From Pardosa pseudoannulata (lineage: Eukaryota > Arthropoda > Arachnida > Araneae > Lycosidae), in contig CM063503.1 of NCBI GenBank assembly GCA_032207245.1, positions 62,393,730 to 62,457,729 of the forward strand: a DNA stretch of 64,000 bases. Direction: 5' to 3'. Below the pieces are notes generated by a model. It was not told the DNA's origin. It saw nothing but the letters and a program-made list of their open reading frames with translations, and did not search any database. Every line of letters begins with the position of its first letter. Within the stretch, counting starts at the first letter, position 1. Both the position numbers and the translations under genes were made by a program. Below are positions 34,251 to 48,252 of this stretch, piece after piece.

Positions 34251-35594
34251 TTATATATAAAATTGTCGAAATTTTATGAAATCTAAAAATTTCCTCGGTA
34301 TTCCAACTATTGTTGTTATTGAATTTAAATTTAATTTAATTAGTTTTGATTGCGACTCTCTTGGCATTCGTGGAATTTATTTTAGCTTGGTAAAGGTTTT
34401 CAGTTGGCTCTAGCTGGTGTTAATAGAAATTTTGTTCCCTTGTAAAACTTGTTTCTAAAGTTCTTGTTATCATTTAGAACCAGAGTTGCAGTTTCCCTGC
34501 ACACCCGAAGTTTATTCTTATTGTAACAAAGGATTCGCTCTAAAAACCTACAAGCCATCTAGGACATGTAAAGAAAGCGAATGTTTCTCGTCAACTTCCG
34601 CAATAATATTATTCTACCATTTCAGTATTAAGGCGATAATGGACTTTTAAGACAAACTCATTTTGTTTTGAATTATTCTTCTTGAAAGTTTGCAATTAGC
34701 AACATAATGTAAAAATGGCTCGAATAGCAAGGTAAAATATTGTGTTAAATGATAGCTTCTTTAAAAATCATCCATATTCTCTTTTTACGCAAAATTAGGT
34801 ATTTCCTGTTTATAAATATGACCTCAGACTTTATAATAAAATTCAATTCACAATTTTAAGAACTCGTGGAAAGAGAAGAAAAAATTACGAGTAAAAATCT
34901 ATTTTTTTTTCCTCTCTAAAGTGTAATATTTTTGTTTAAATGCTTAACTGATAATTTAGCTTTTCGAAATGTATAATTTTAACTATCTTTCCTTTATTAT
35001 TCAATAAGGTAACTAGTTGGTAAATGCCAAAGGAATATAGCAGTTAGAAACACAATTGAAATATTTCACAAAAATTCCCCAATTGTTATTTTATTTATAA
35101 AAGAAAGATGGTTAAACCTATTATTAATAACAATATTGTATGTTTAGGGTATGTGCATTATAGGATGATTGATATAAGTTTCAATTTAATTTTTTAATTT
35201 CATAATACAATGAGAAAAAAATTTGTCATATTTTGCGCATCTTAAATTTCATTGTTTTAAAGTTGTTAGTCTCTAAAAAAATTGGCTGAACAGTTGATAA
35301 TTATCACAGAAATATCCCAACGTCCTTTGTTTTACAGCAGTTTTACTCTTCGTATTGGGGAAAAATTAGACTGTCAAAACACAAGGTTGTTTCCGGCTTC
35401 GAATAACATTTATTTCACATTTTAATACATAACAAAATGAAGCGTAACATGCTCTTAATTACAAAATAAACCTAATTTCGAATTTCTCTGTTTGACCTTC
35501 TATTGTTTTCCTACTGTCTGCGAGGTGTCTGAAAAAATATAAATGCCTAAACTATTTTTCTAATTTTTTACTCATAAATTAATCTTTTGTATTT
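34251..35594. other. AT-rich sequence without recognised feature
   Basis: No supported feature before the truncated SINE. Confidence 0.5.
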
Positions 35595-35723
35595 AGTTTG
35601 TGGGTTCGGATTCTTTTTGTAGTATGGCTGTTTGTAGCCGTTCTTTATCGGCTTTAAGCAGTAGACCCGGTTTCATTTGCCCTCGTAATGCAAAAAAGTA
35701 GACGGTAGCGCTCCAAACCAAAC
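35595..35723 (+). mobile_element. 5'-truncated SINE with TSD
   Basis: Starts at the B box (gtgggttcggattc), lacking the A-box half, and ends in the normal tail. An 11-bp duplication, cttttgtattt, at 35584-35594 and 35724-35734 abuts the truncated end, so it was inserted in truncated form. Confidence 0.88.
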
Positions 35724-35799
35724 CTTTTGTATTTCAACAACTTATTGAAAAATATTAACCTAAAAGTTGGAATATCCATAAAAACATGTAATAAATTAT

Positions 35800-36232
35800 T
35801 TAACCTCTTCACTACCAGTCGAGGTCCACATATGTGGACCTCGACTCTTTCGTCTGAAAAATAATCCTGTTGAAAAAAATGGTAGTTAACAACTTAGGTA
35901 CACATGCGAGGATGTCTAAGCTTCTGACTGATACCAATAAATTGCAGCAGTAATCAGAAGTTCTTCTGGAATATTTGTTATTCTGAAGCGATTCGTAAGA
36001 AATTGCGTCGAAGCAGCGTGCTCGTAAAAATAATTAAATTTCATTTGTTTTTAATGGTTTTTAAGTCCTATAATTAATGTGTTCTAATTAAAAATTGTTT
36101 AAAATTTGTGTTAAAATAGTTTTTTAGATTTAAATGTGCATTTTTTGCATTTGAGAGGGATACTTATATAGGTCCACGTAGGGAAAAAATATATTTATGC
36201 AATTTTTATATAGCTGGTAGTGAAGAGGATAC
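35800..36232. mobile_element. TTAA MITE (piggyBac type), family 5
   Basis: A 433-bp element with left end TTAACCTCTTCACTACCAG and right end, inverted, matching CCTCTTCACTACCAG; the final TTAA has decayed to ATAC. A long perfect palindrome sits just inside the left end. Non-coding. Confidence 0.8.
35817..35846. repeat. 30-bp perfect palindrome
   Basis: Perfectly self-complementary over 30 bp, centred on catatg (35829-35834), with arms gaggtccaca and tgtggacctc. It lies inside the left terminus of the TTAA MITE. It could extrude as a cruciform or be a transposase binding site. Confidence 0.95.
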
Positions 36233-39200
36233 AACATAAATAAATTATGGGCAATATAATGCAATTTTTTAAATTCTACAAAAAGAAACATTTCCTGTAT
36301 TTAAAAAAAATGTCATTACATATCGTTACATCATAGCTAGGATTTCGTTTCGGGGGGGGGAAATTATTTGGACGGAGGTCCACCCCCTTCGATATTTCAC
36401 TTCTGAACACTGTTTAGTAAAAATATTTAATATTAACTGCACTAAAATCTATAAAATTATAAAATCTATGTAAAATATTATACATTTGTATGTATCTTAA
36501 AGCCCATACCCAATCTTGTATCTTGTATTAATGTATAAAACAATTTGGGTCAAAAATATTAAGTTAAAAAGTAGATAAAAAAATTAATTCGATTTTTTTT
36601 TATTTAAAAATTAAATTTTGATTGAGTGTGCAGTTTTAAAAAACTTAAATTTGAAAATGAACTTTTAGTACAATGTTAAAATGTAATAAACTCCAAAATT
36701 TCAGGTTAGTGGTGAAGATTGGGGGGGGGCTTGAGACAGACTCCCCCCACTCCGCCCTGTCGATATGGCCGTATTTCATATAGAAGTCGAAATCTAGTGT
36801 CTCCTAGATTTTAAGTATATTTCAGTAACAATCATGTGCATCACGTCAAGTTATAAGAAAAACATTGATATGAAAGTTAGAATCGCTATTTTATGCGGAT
36901 TCTATGAGCAAATAGTATTAATTGCAATGTTGCAGGATAGCATTAATTAGCAAAATAGCGTTTTCAAGCTCACAATGAAATGAAGCTAGTTTTTTGGAAA
37001 TGTTGCTAATATGAAACATGGCAATAGATATGCTAAAAACAATGTATTTTTATTAAAAATTAAAATAAACTATTGTAATTTTTCTGCTTTGAAAATTAAT
37101 CTAAATTTAAAAATTGAATTTTTGAGTTCTAAAAGCATTTTAGAAATAAATTTTCATGGAGAACATAAAATATTAATTTCATAGCTGATAATTTGAACTT
37201 TTAATTTCAACAAAAAAAATTGCATTTAATCGTAAGGATAAATATGCAGCATTATTTGCAATCAGATAATTCTTAAAATATCAATGTCTGATATGAAACA
37301 CATACTTTCAGTTCAACCTAGAAAATTTTGTATCGAAATGTAATGCTCTTAAATAAGATACTTGCGAGCGATAGCGGAAAATAAAGTATACACATTATCT
37401 TAAAATTTTCCGTTGAAATTGTTGCTAGTGTTTAGCGTTTTAAAAAAATTTACTCATTTGTACAAAGCACGGTAATAGCGATTTCTACTTTTACAGTTCC
37501 ATGCAACCTTTCAAAGCTTGATCTACTCTTCATCGTCTCATTGTAAGAGTTTATTTTCTTGACAAATGATCCACTTACGTCAAAGTGTCAAATCGTTATT
37601 CAATCAAAGCGACAGTAGTTGTTTAATACTAGATTCATGATATGCATAAAAAAGACTTCGAAAACGTGAATCACAGTATGTAATGAGACATATGCTAAAC
37701 GTAAGTATCTCGGATTCTCATCTTCTAATAATTGTTTGTATTACTAATTAGAAGATAGTTTTACTTTTTTCTACTAGTGAAATTAGTCTACAACATGTTC
37801 CAACACTCTAAGATTTCAAGATTTACCAATTCATTTCTGAGTGTACCATACAGTCAAAGTAAAACTCGCACACCAATATTTTACTGCTACTCTTAAAAAA
37901 AGTGAAATAAGAATTTTTAAATATTTTCTACTTTAAAAAATTTAATACTTTTACAGAAAGAACTTTAAGCTTTGCACAATATTTAAACAACGTAGCACTT
38001 AATTAGATGGATATGACACTGTAGTAACAATGATTACAATGCAGAGTGATTTCCGAATGCGTAAGGCGTGACCACCACTTCATAATCTACCTAGAAAAAA
38101 GTATCAGGGCACCCTGTTAAACGCTGACAGCTTTTTCTTACGAAATTCGGAAATTGAAAATGTTTTACTTTGACTTTCTAATTATAAAATCGGCCCGATT
38201 ATTTATATACGTTTGTGTGTGTGCACGCTCGAGAATGGGAGTGTATACACACACACATACACAAAAATCAGCAAATCATATATTAAGTTTGGTTACTCTC
38301 CGGACAGACAAATATAAAACTTTTTGTGCACTCAAGCTGTGTGTTAAGTTTCTTTTTGCATGAAAAAAAAATTTTTTTATATTATACCTTCGTAAAATTA
38401 TATACCTTCGTAAAATTGTGCACCATGCACCAACAAATAAAATGATCAACTTTAAGCTAAATAAAATATCAAACCCCATCTTTACCTGTGAAACTCCGGG
38501 TACTTCAGCTACTTTACAATATTTATGAGAAATAATTTTTTTTTGTGCGGGATACTTTTTTTCCAGTGATTTTTTTATTGTTGTAAATTCCTTTGTTTTT
38601 TAAATAATTGAAACGATATTCTGACATTTGAGGAAATATTTTTCTATTAGCTGTGATCAGAAGAGTTAAAAGAAACGTTTTATATCCCATCAAAAGTTAT
38701 TTTAGAGAAAAAATAAATAAAGCAGCATGACTTTCATCTCCTGCGAGAAAAAAAAAATGTTTTGAGCTTTTTCTTTTCCAACTGTTTCTTATCTCTTTTG
38801 TTTTCGTTCTCATGATTGACGGAAGCATTTGCGTTCTCTATTGTTTTAGTTAAAATTCATTTTTATCGGGTGTCATATGTTCCCTGATATGTTGAGATTG
38901 GATATACGAAGTTCTTGATAAGAGTTTCAGATGAACTTTGATAGGTCGGGTTTCAAGCTAACAAACTATTTTAGTTTCATTTTATAATAAGAGTAATATA
39001 AAATGCTTTTAAAATCATAAATATATAATTTTTTCTAACGCATTAAACATTTAAATCTCAGTAGTTTGGCAGGGAAATCACCTGTTTAAAAAAATTTTTA
39101 CTCTTCTTTTTAAAGACATATGAATCATTTTTTTTTTAAATTTATTTTTTTTTCTATGTTTCTGTCACTTTAAACTGTCAATCGATCGTAGATCAAAACT

Positions 39201-40306
39201 TATTTTCCTTTTTGAGTTGTTTTTCAACTTGCTTTACAAGATTTTTCTTCCTTTTAGCCCCCCCCCCCCCAGTTGAGAAATAAATTGCTCAACACTTATA
39301 ATTTATTTAGCTATTTATATATAGCATCATTCCAATGATAATTTTCCATTGTTCTCCCAATATAATTGAAACTTTAATGAATCTTTATTTTTAAAGAGTA
39401 CAAAGGGATAGTTTCATGGTTAACACCCCCCCCTCAAATTCTCACTCCCGGAATGAATGTAAAATTTTTTTAAATATTTCACATTTATGAAGTTTATGCG
39501 TAACATGTTGTAACTTTGAAGGATTAATGCCTAGCGTCCCTTTCTAGAAACAGCTATTTTTTTTCTTAAGCGAAGCTAGATGGCAATCCAATAGACAGTT
39601 TACTAAATTTTCGAGAATCTATTTAAAATTTGGTTATTTGTTTCGATTTTATGATTTTTGAGCCTCGCACATAAATTTACAATTTTGGCAGAAACATCCA
39701 GTGGAGTCAGAACAAATAACTTTATCTAATCTAAAGTTTTCCTTTACAGTAGTTGCTTTACATGTGTACCAAATAATTCTCTAACCACGAAGTTACTTTT
39801 TTTTATAAATTGCTTTCTATGATGTTTAAAACGACAGCGGTTCACTGACGATATGCCAATATTTAAAGTTTAAATTGTATATTTGTTTTACACTGTGCAA
39901 TCCATAATAATTTAAAGTATTCGTCAATATAGATTCATTGAATATGACTCTTGCATTAATGGGTTATATGAAATGTAACCTGCATATCAAGCAAGTAAAA
40001 AGTGTCAACAAGTGCAACTAAAAATATTGAAAAATAAATGACATAGGTTTTCTTTCTCCCCTTTAGGTGGGTCTGTACTTGTCATATTGGACTCTTCCCG
40101 CTCATTGCTAACCAACGGGAAGAAAAATAAAATTTCCCCTGACCTAGCGCACATTTAAAGAAAAATTACACCATGTGATTGGCCAGTAAATTCTCTAGGA
40201 TACTATTTTTTCCTGTTTTTGAATGTATCTTTTAAATGCTTTTATTTTTGTTTCAAAAAGAGTTAACCATAATTTCTCGAAAATAATTTAAAACTAAGTG
40301 TATATA
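36233..40306. other. Sequence without firm feature
   Basis: Contains G-rich runs at about 36350 and 36721 within sequence like 'catagctaggatttcg', which resembles 'cataaccaggattttt' at 45060 and may be remnants of one hAT-like family. C runs near 39257 and 39426. A small CACA/TGTG tract at 38210-38265. No coding exon recognised. Confidence 0.4.
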
Positions 40307-40311
40307 TGTAA

Positions 40312-40802
40312 GGAAAAGTTAACTAGATCGGGAAGCTAATGTAAGTGCTTTTTGTAAAACTCCAAACGCGGCCCAAGAAAATTGTCAGGGGTTCTCATTT
40401 CTTAAGACAGGGGCAAAAAAACCCGCTTCCCTCCACTTTCCCCTTTTTAACCCCTAACCTAAATTGACCACTGAGGCCATAACGCCATCAGAGAAGGGAT
40501 CTAACCGATTATAACTCTACATTGCTCTAGTGGACAATTTATTAGGAAATTTCCAAGCAAAAAGGAGATGCACGTTATCGGAGGCAGATTTTCCTAGAGG
40601 TTTTCTCACTCATTTTGACTGAGATGTTGACCCATGTGTTAAGGGTCTTTTACTTATAACTTCATGCTAGCCGACCCCTTGGTTTGTCCTGTCCCTATAA
40701 TGAAGTGGGACGTCCTCCAACGTTTTGTTAATAAAGGTCTTTAACTAAAACGGTGTCATTTTTATGGCCCATTACTGCAAACACCCAGCGTAAGGTCCGT
40801 CA

Positions 40803-40806
<4 letters not shown>
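40312..40806. mobile_element. Microsatellite-bounded dispersed repeat, copy 1
   Basis: Shares long blocks with 49942-50366, including 'taacccctaacctaaattga' and 'aaaaaggagatgcacgtta'. On the left it follows 'gtgtatatatgtaagga' and on the right it runs into (CA)n. The family is unknown to me; near its right end both copies have 'aataaaggtcttta'-like sequence. Non-coding. Confidence 0.75.
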
Positions 40807-40840
<34 letters not shown>

Positions 40841-40844
40841 GCAC
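40807..40844. repeat. (CA)n microsatellite
   Basis: About 18 CA units with two CG interruptions, directly at the right edge of the dispersed repeat. Confidence 0.95.
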
Positions 40845-41052
40845 GGTAGCATCCTAGAAAATTTGCTGTCTAGTCAGTGGTATAATTTTTTTTCGAGCAT
40901 TCTTTAAATGTGACCCAGCCAAATTTTACCTTTCGGCTAACTCAGCTAACAATGAGCGAGAATAAATCAATATGGCAGGTACAAACCCACCTTAACACTC
41001 CACTACTCGAGTCAGATCTGATACACGACTTCTTATTTACTTGATAGGCCGC

Positions 41053-41211
41053 CAGGGGCATAGCGAGAAAATTTTCATAGGAGATCTCTCCCTTTAATTC
41101 GTATCTCAAAATTAAATACGCAACCCTTACGTCCAAATACTAATATAAAAATACAGCAATCACATGTGGGAGGTTACTACCCCCGCATCCCCCTCCTACG
41201 CTACGCCACTG
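41053..41211. mobile_element. Short hAT-like MITE
   Basis: A 159-bp element with ends caggggcatagcgag and, inverted, cagtggcgtagcgtag. Related to 34102-34250. No clear 8-bp target duplication. Confidence 0.6.
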
Positions 41212-42986
41212 TAGACTATCCGTGTTTTTAATTTTTGTTAAAATAAATATTCCATTACCAGTTATCTAAATACATAATTTTCTCCTAAGTTCTGGATATT
41301 TGTAAACCCTGTAGCTTTTGCTTAACGGCACTGGTTATAATTATTTCCCGTGGATGGATAACACTATAAAGGGTGAAAATATTAAAAAATGGTTTGCTGG
41401 TGCTTTTTCGGTTTATTGTGGATATTTATAAAATATTTCAACCCATTTTAGTTTATTTTGAGTGTCGTACTCTTAAAGGTGAATGGACATGGAAATATGT
41501 TTTACAGTTAAAATCTTAATGGGCCTGCTAAACTTTTTGTTTTTTATATCACTTCGATAAATTTTCCCTTCCCTGTATTATGTTTTTATAATCTCTTCTT
41601 AAGAACTCAGATTAGTGAGATAATTAAGCAATGTCTTTAAAAAAATTTTTTACAACTTATCATTTTTTAATTCAAAACTGTAGATCATGTATAAGTGCGA
41701 AGCCTCAATTCTTGGTTAAAATAAAGTAGAATGAAAATAAACATATCCAACAGAAAATAGTATAGCTTTGAGTTTTTTTATACCCGTTTTTTCAGTAATT
41801 GTAATGCTATGAGAATAGTATGTACTTTATATTAATGTTACCGCTTAGTTGATTTTTTTAGCACTGAAAAATACTATTTCATGAGTTAAAATTCATATTT
41901 TGAGTTCCGGTACCTAGTGTTTGTTTCTTTGTTATACATAAATATAGTGATAGTATTGTATTTACTTTATCTACACATTCACCTTAGTCCGAAAATGATT
42001 AGAGGTTCTAGGAAAGAAGTGTATCTCCAAAATTTTGCAGTAGGAGCAAAACTCATTTTAGATAAATTTATAATAAAAACTGAAGAAAAACGTGTATTTG
42101 TATTAGTGTTTAGGAAAATGAAGTATCAAAATCATATAAACTTAGTTTAAAATTCAGTCATATTTATATGTGTATTTTACTATAAAATCCATGGTATTTC
42201 TCTCTCATTTATGACTTGAGTTTCTCAACCATAGGAAAGTTATCAAACTTCTAGAAAAAAACTTCTGAAAAATATTCCATTTTTAAAGGCTTATATGGCG
42301 GTTTTCCATATTTCACTTCCATTGAATGTACATCCATGTTTTTATTTAGATTACACATCCTTTTCAAAAGCCCATATGGGGTTTTTTGTTTATCTTATAT
42401 GCAATAGTGTCCATGTAATATACGTCATATTTTTTATAATGATAAAGCAACTTTTCAAAAGTTTGGGGACTTAAACATCCTCTTCATTGCCAAGACCTCG
42501 ATTTTTGGAATTGTCTCAGAGAGTGTGTTAAAGTAGGAGTTTACAACTTCTACGGTCCCTAAGGCCACGTTGAAAACATTGAGGTTTGATCCACATGGGC
42601 CACACTATCACTATTGCACTATTTTCGTAAAAATTCTGCAAGTAGAATAGAGGTACCTGTATGAAATACTTCTTCTTCAGTAGCCTTTTAGTTTAAGACA
42701 TTCTTCTGGAGACATTTTTATTTTAACTTAAAACTGCGATTCCACTCTCAGAGTCTTATAATCATTTGAACATTTTAAATATAAGAATAAACGAAAAGAA
42801 TTGAGAAATCAAAATAGAAAAAATAGCTGTTTTAAAGTAATAAGCAAAAGAAATAAAACCTTCTAACACTAATTATTTTAAAATTGCGTAAGATGACATG
42901 TTAGTGAAGAAAGAGTAGAGAGATATAAAGTCGATCCATGAGTTTCTTAAATTACAGTGGGAGAGTTCGAATATAATTTTCTTGCT
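41212..42986. other. AT-rich sequence without recognised feature
   Basis: The 77-codon frame at 41917-42150 has no recognisable domain. Two similar blocks, 'aaggcttatatggcggtttt' and 'aagcccatatggggtttttt', lie near 42288 and 42368. Confidence 0.45.
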
Positions 42987-43502
42987 TTAATACATTATAT
43001 GCGGGTTACATACCTGTACGGGTTAGTGTAACAACATAGTTTGTTTGTGGGTACAAAAATAACGGTATATACAGGAAAACGAAACCAAATGTTCTTGTCT
43101 TCTACATAGATTCTGGAAAAATTTCAACAAATAAAACTAGTTTTTACATTGTTAGTTTTATGACTGCTCTTTTCATTTTCTTATAATGTAAAAATGTTTA
43201 TATATAACATAATTTGAAAAAATTAAAACTATATATTACTATTTCTATTTCATTTTTCATATTTACAATACTATTATAAATTTATCCACTAAAAATATAT
43301 TTTTTGTTTATAAAAATCTTATGGTTGTTATTTATATATTTCTATTTATATATTTGTTTATATATTTCAATATAAAATACGAAAAGTTGGTTAAAAAAAA
43401 TTTTCGATTTATTGAGATATAACTGAATAACTAAATTTACGCGCAAAACGCCCGCTCCCGGTACAGTTCCGCTTCGAAATGTACCCGCACACAATGTGTT
43501 AA
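42987..43502 (-). mobile_element. TTAA MITE (piggyBac type), family 1, reverse copy
   Basis: A 516-bp reverse-strand copy: right end inverse TTAACACATTGTGTGCGGG at TTAA 43499-43502, left end TTAATACATTATATGCGGG at TTAA 42987-42990. It lacks the transposase-coding block present at 26353-26526. Confidence 0.92.
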
Positions 43503-46500
43503 GTTTTAAAACTAAATATATATAAAACCGATTGTAACTTAAAACAGGTAAAATTTGAATTACGAAACATATGAATAAACTGAAGTCTTACTTTCCCATT
43601 GCTACAGCATTTTGGGGTTTGAAGTTTAAATTTCAAATACTTTTTTTTCTCTTTTGGATGACTAGATTATCAGGATTTTATTAAGCTAGTTGTATGTTTC
43701 TAGACACTTAAGTTGCTGAACTTGAATGGAATTTATTTCTAGTTTTTCTATTTATTTCTGAATTTTCCCTCTTACCGAATGATTTGTGGGTTATCTAATG
43801 GTACTTTTACCACAAAGTTCTCTTTGTTAGATTTTGCCGTGCGTGTCGTTTGATGTCATGTTTTACATTACAATCAGCTTTTCAGATCTCTTCGTATTAC
43901 GAAATCAAACAAGCGTGACGTCTCTAATCGCTGTACATTTGACCTCTTGTTTTAGCACAATGGAATGAAACATAAACAAGCATAGGAATTGCATCCTTTA
44001 AATATGCAGTATTATTTCACAGCATAAGATGTGGACACTTTAGTTTCTAGGCATTTTACATGAAGAGAATTGATGTGTGTTTAAATGTCTGACCGGATCA
44101 TATTTCGAAAGACGATAGTTCACGTAATTTCTCTTGAAAATTGTTGCCCACTGGGTATCTTAAGTTTTGTAATTGATGGTATAGTCAAGTCTTCTGTAAC
44201 ACGATTAACTCGTATCTCGTTATATGTGAACCGTGTTATATTAAACTAGGAATTAATTCAAATCATAAATGCGTTTTATAGGAACTGAGTTATGTGAAAC
44301 ACAGAAATAAGACAAATCAAATCGAATTGCTTTATATCGCGATATATAAAAACCGTTGTCGCGTTTAGGAGAAACTCAGAATTAATAGAAATTAAATGAA
44401 TTTATACCTGGTTATATAAAATTTTGGAAATAAATTGTCCCTAAATGAGGCCTATAAGAACTGCATTTTCAAAGTATCAAGTTGTGATCGACACGATTAA
44501 TAAAATTTATAATAGAAATGACAGCGAACATGTAGACATTTACATATTTGAATTTAGGCTTGTCAATGTAATAGATAGCTTATATAATTAAACCATAAAC
44601 TTAAATTAAAAGAGAACAATGCTTTATTGTTTGCTAATTTTTGGGGAAATTCCCTTATAACTGAAATTAGGAGTACCCCATAAATGTCAACTTCACATAT
44701 TTAACACACCGAATTAGTGCTGCTATAATTTTTTAAGCCATTTGAGTTGCTAGAATATTCTTGCACGAAAAATGCGTTAGAAGAAGACCACATTATAGGT
44801 AAGAATTATCACAATTTTCGCTTCGCGTTATATGGAAATAGCGTTATAGGAGGCTTGACTGTGCTAGGATTGATGGTTGCTTCGTTGGAGCTGCCCAATG
44901 GCCGGACTGAGTACCTGTCTCAAGTTCATTAATAGTCACCTCGCATCTGTGAAATATACGCTTCACTTTATACAATTACCTATAACTAATTTATGCATTA
45001 AAATTGTATTTAATGTATTAAAATTGGTAAAGAGATACATGTAGGCGCTCTTCAGGGTCATAACCAGGATTTTTAGTTTCAGGGGTGGGACTAATATTAT
45101 AATAAAATGTTTTATATGTATACACACTCATGCACACACGCGTATGTGTTTTGTTAAATACCCGGTAAACTACTTGGAGAAATTATCCTGTAACTTTAGG
45201 CGTGTAAAAAATGACATAGTAGATGTTATATTTCCGCGAAGATGTTTTTCCGAAACCTCATAGGGAGCATTCTAGAAATTGAAGGAAAAGAAATATTGTG
45301 GATAACCTTGTAAAAACGAATGTCTGAAAAACGTAGAAAATTCAGCACGTGATTAGGAGACAATAATCTGTGTTCATTTTTATAAGAATAGTACTTATAC
45401 TCGGGGAGGAGTTAAGGTTTTTATACAAACTATCCCAAATTTCACTATTTGTTTTTCTTATAATTTGGAGAGTACTCAATATAAAAGAATATTTTTTTCA
45501 AAGCATGACAAACAACATTGTACATAATACTCAGCAATCGGAATTAAGAATTAGTATTGGAAAAAAATGAGCAAGTTTACTAAAATGTTTAATACGCATG
45601 TGTGAATGCAGTCAAAACAGCTCATAATTTTGTAGCTAAATGTATATAGCAACTTTTACATGAAAATCCCAAAATCATAGCTTGAAAATTCTGAAAGTAG
45701 TCATCGTCAGAATAAACTTGCAATTCATTGTTCGCAAAATGGTGCAAAAAGATGAGGGGTGTGTCCAAACATAGTATTTTGTATAAATTCAAAATATACA
45801 AACATATTGTAGGAAGCAGTATCAATGTTTCTTCTGCAGCCAGAACAAGTTATGGAGTGTTATGAGGAGGGGAGGGGGGAATTTTAGAGACTATTAAAGT
45901 CTTAAGAAAAAGACGTTGAAACATTCATTTATGCCACAGTATTAATGCCGGCGATAGAGAAAAGGCGTAGTACGGTACAAATGTTGATTTGTTGTAATTA
46001 ACAGTCTGCGAAAAAAAAAAGCCAGTAGCGATCAACTCTGGAAGCTAGGAAAGGGCGTTAAACGTAGTGCCTCTTTAATCCCTTATGACATGGAGGAAAC
46101 TTTTTCTAGACTAATCACATGCATTCATTTGCAACCTTTTTTCCTTTATATCGTTTAAATATTAACTTTTAAGAGGTAACCGTTGAATCTCTTTAAAGAA
46201 AACCGTTGGACAGAAACATCCATCAGCCCATTATTATATTAAAGCAAATGTAACGCTTCCGAGGCAAAGCACTGCTCACAATTATCGTTGGCCTAGACCG
46301 CCATTTTCGTTTGGAAGTACAAAATTTGGAAAAAAAAAAAACCGCATAAAAGTTACATTTTTAGACTCCATAGAAAAATTGCATTTTCACTACTCTCTGA
46401 GTATTTGTAGTTTGAAATTCTTTCTATATTTTACAGCTACAATTAAACGTCTTTTTCTCCAGAATATTTTATTTTAAAATCCTAGTTCCTCAGCAGTTAA

Positions 46501-48252
46501 GATTTGCATCCGTAGACAAAAGATAAAATGCAATTTAAAACATAACATGATTGGCTGCAATAAAACTAGTAATTTTCGTGCATTTTTGTGTTTTGAAAAA
46601 ACTTACTTCTAGTTATTTACAATAATCGGTTTAGTTTTGAAATTTTTCTGAAATGACGAATTTTCTAGTTTCGTAAGACACCTCTGACTGCCATATAATT
46701 ATACAGTAAATTAGTAATTAGCAAAGTATAAAGGGAACTTTTGTCTGGTTTAAGTCGGTTAAAACTTAGTCACAATTAACTATCACGAAAATGAATGGCC
46801 CGTGATTAATTGTAATCGGCCATGGTGTAGAAATAGATCGGTAAATTACTAAAATATCTTTTATCAAATCGAATTTGCTGAGTTTTTCAGATATCTTATT
46901 TACACTATTACACAGATAGTGCATCAGATCTAAATATTTGCAAATTTAAATATGTAGCAGAAAATCTGCCGACGAATCTTAGTTAACTGTATAAATTCTG
47001 AATCTACCTATTTGACCCTTTAACTTTCATTGTTAAATTCATTTAATTTCCTTAAAGGCAAAGAAGAGTATTTTGTTACATTTCAGTATTAGTAATATGT
47101 TGGTATCGATGTTATTTCAGTGTTCTTTACGAATTTTGAGATAATGACCTATGTAGAGTACTTAAAAAGTATGTAGCTATTGCTCTGCTGTATTTTTGTA
47201 GCATTTTCTCTACAACAGACGGTAGTTACGTTGTCTTGAATAGCAAACTCTCGAACATAAAATCTGAAAGTTTTTTTTTCTCTAAGGTCGAAGGCTGTTG
47301 TATGTAAATTGAATAGCAACACAATATTTATTCTTTCAGAAAACGTAAAATGACTCTTTCTTGTAAAAATGCGTATGCTGATACTATCATACAACAAGCA
47401 TAACTGTTACTCATGGTAATAAAACTTCGATTGCAAAGATTGTGGCCTTCCCTTCACCTAGACTTGACATACTCTGTTGGAGAGCCAGACGCATATCTGT
47501 ACGGAAGTAGCACTCGATTTACCTCGAGTTCTGTTTAACCCAGCTAGAAAGCATTGTAGTCTTTCATTGTTGTTCACTTTGACTTCAGAGCCCCATTTTC
47601 ACTTTGCTTGATTCCCGCCAAGTAAGTTATTCAAATGGAAGTGGGTCTCGGCTCTTAAACGTCAATGAACTTATCAGTAGTGTGCATGGTAACGAACGTG
47701 TTTACATTTAAGGTCACTGAAGCACTTCAGATGTACAATGCGAGAGTGTAATGCCGCTTTATTCGCTTACTTACTCAATACAAAATATTCTCAAATAAAA
47801 TTTTATGTTCTGAAAGTTTCTTTGTAATTGTAAAATATGGAATTGGCTTTCCGTGTATAAAGATCTGCGGTGCTAACAAAGTACTTGAGGTTATTGACTC
47901 TGATTTATTGGACTGCCTATGAATAATCTTTTGGGGCTCACCAAATCTGTGTACACTTATACATACTTATATTTTTATTTGTAAATGTGAAATAATACAG
48001 TTCGTGTTACGGCAAAATAATTATTCGGTACTGTTACTCGTGTTTGGAATTGAAGTATTTTAATGAACGCATATAATATTAATTTTAATTTTTAACTAAT
48101 ATTTCAGGATGCTTATCAATCCCCCAATTAAGTAAAATCTGTCATTTCAATCCTAATATGAATTCGAGATTATGTGTGAAACGTACTCTCTAATAATACG
48201 TAAAAACATCAATATTTACAGCTTTTTATTATTTTTATTTATGCATTGTTTT
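43503..48252. other. Sequence without firm feature
   Basis: 44190-44850 holds several 'cgttatat' and 'gcgttatagg' motifs, like the inner parts of Tigger-type elements, but no paired termini could be fixed. 45060-45100 matches a hAT-like scrap. 47440-47760 is less AT-rich and has a strong donor-like AA|GTAAGT near 47620. No coding exon recognised. Confidence 0.4.
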
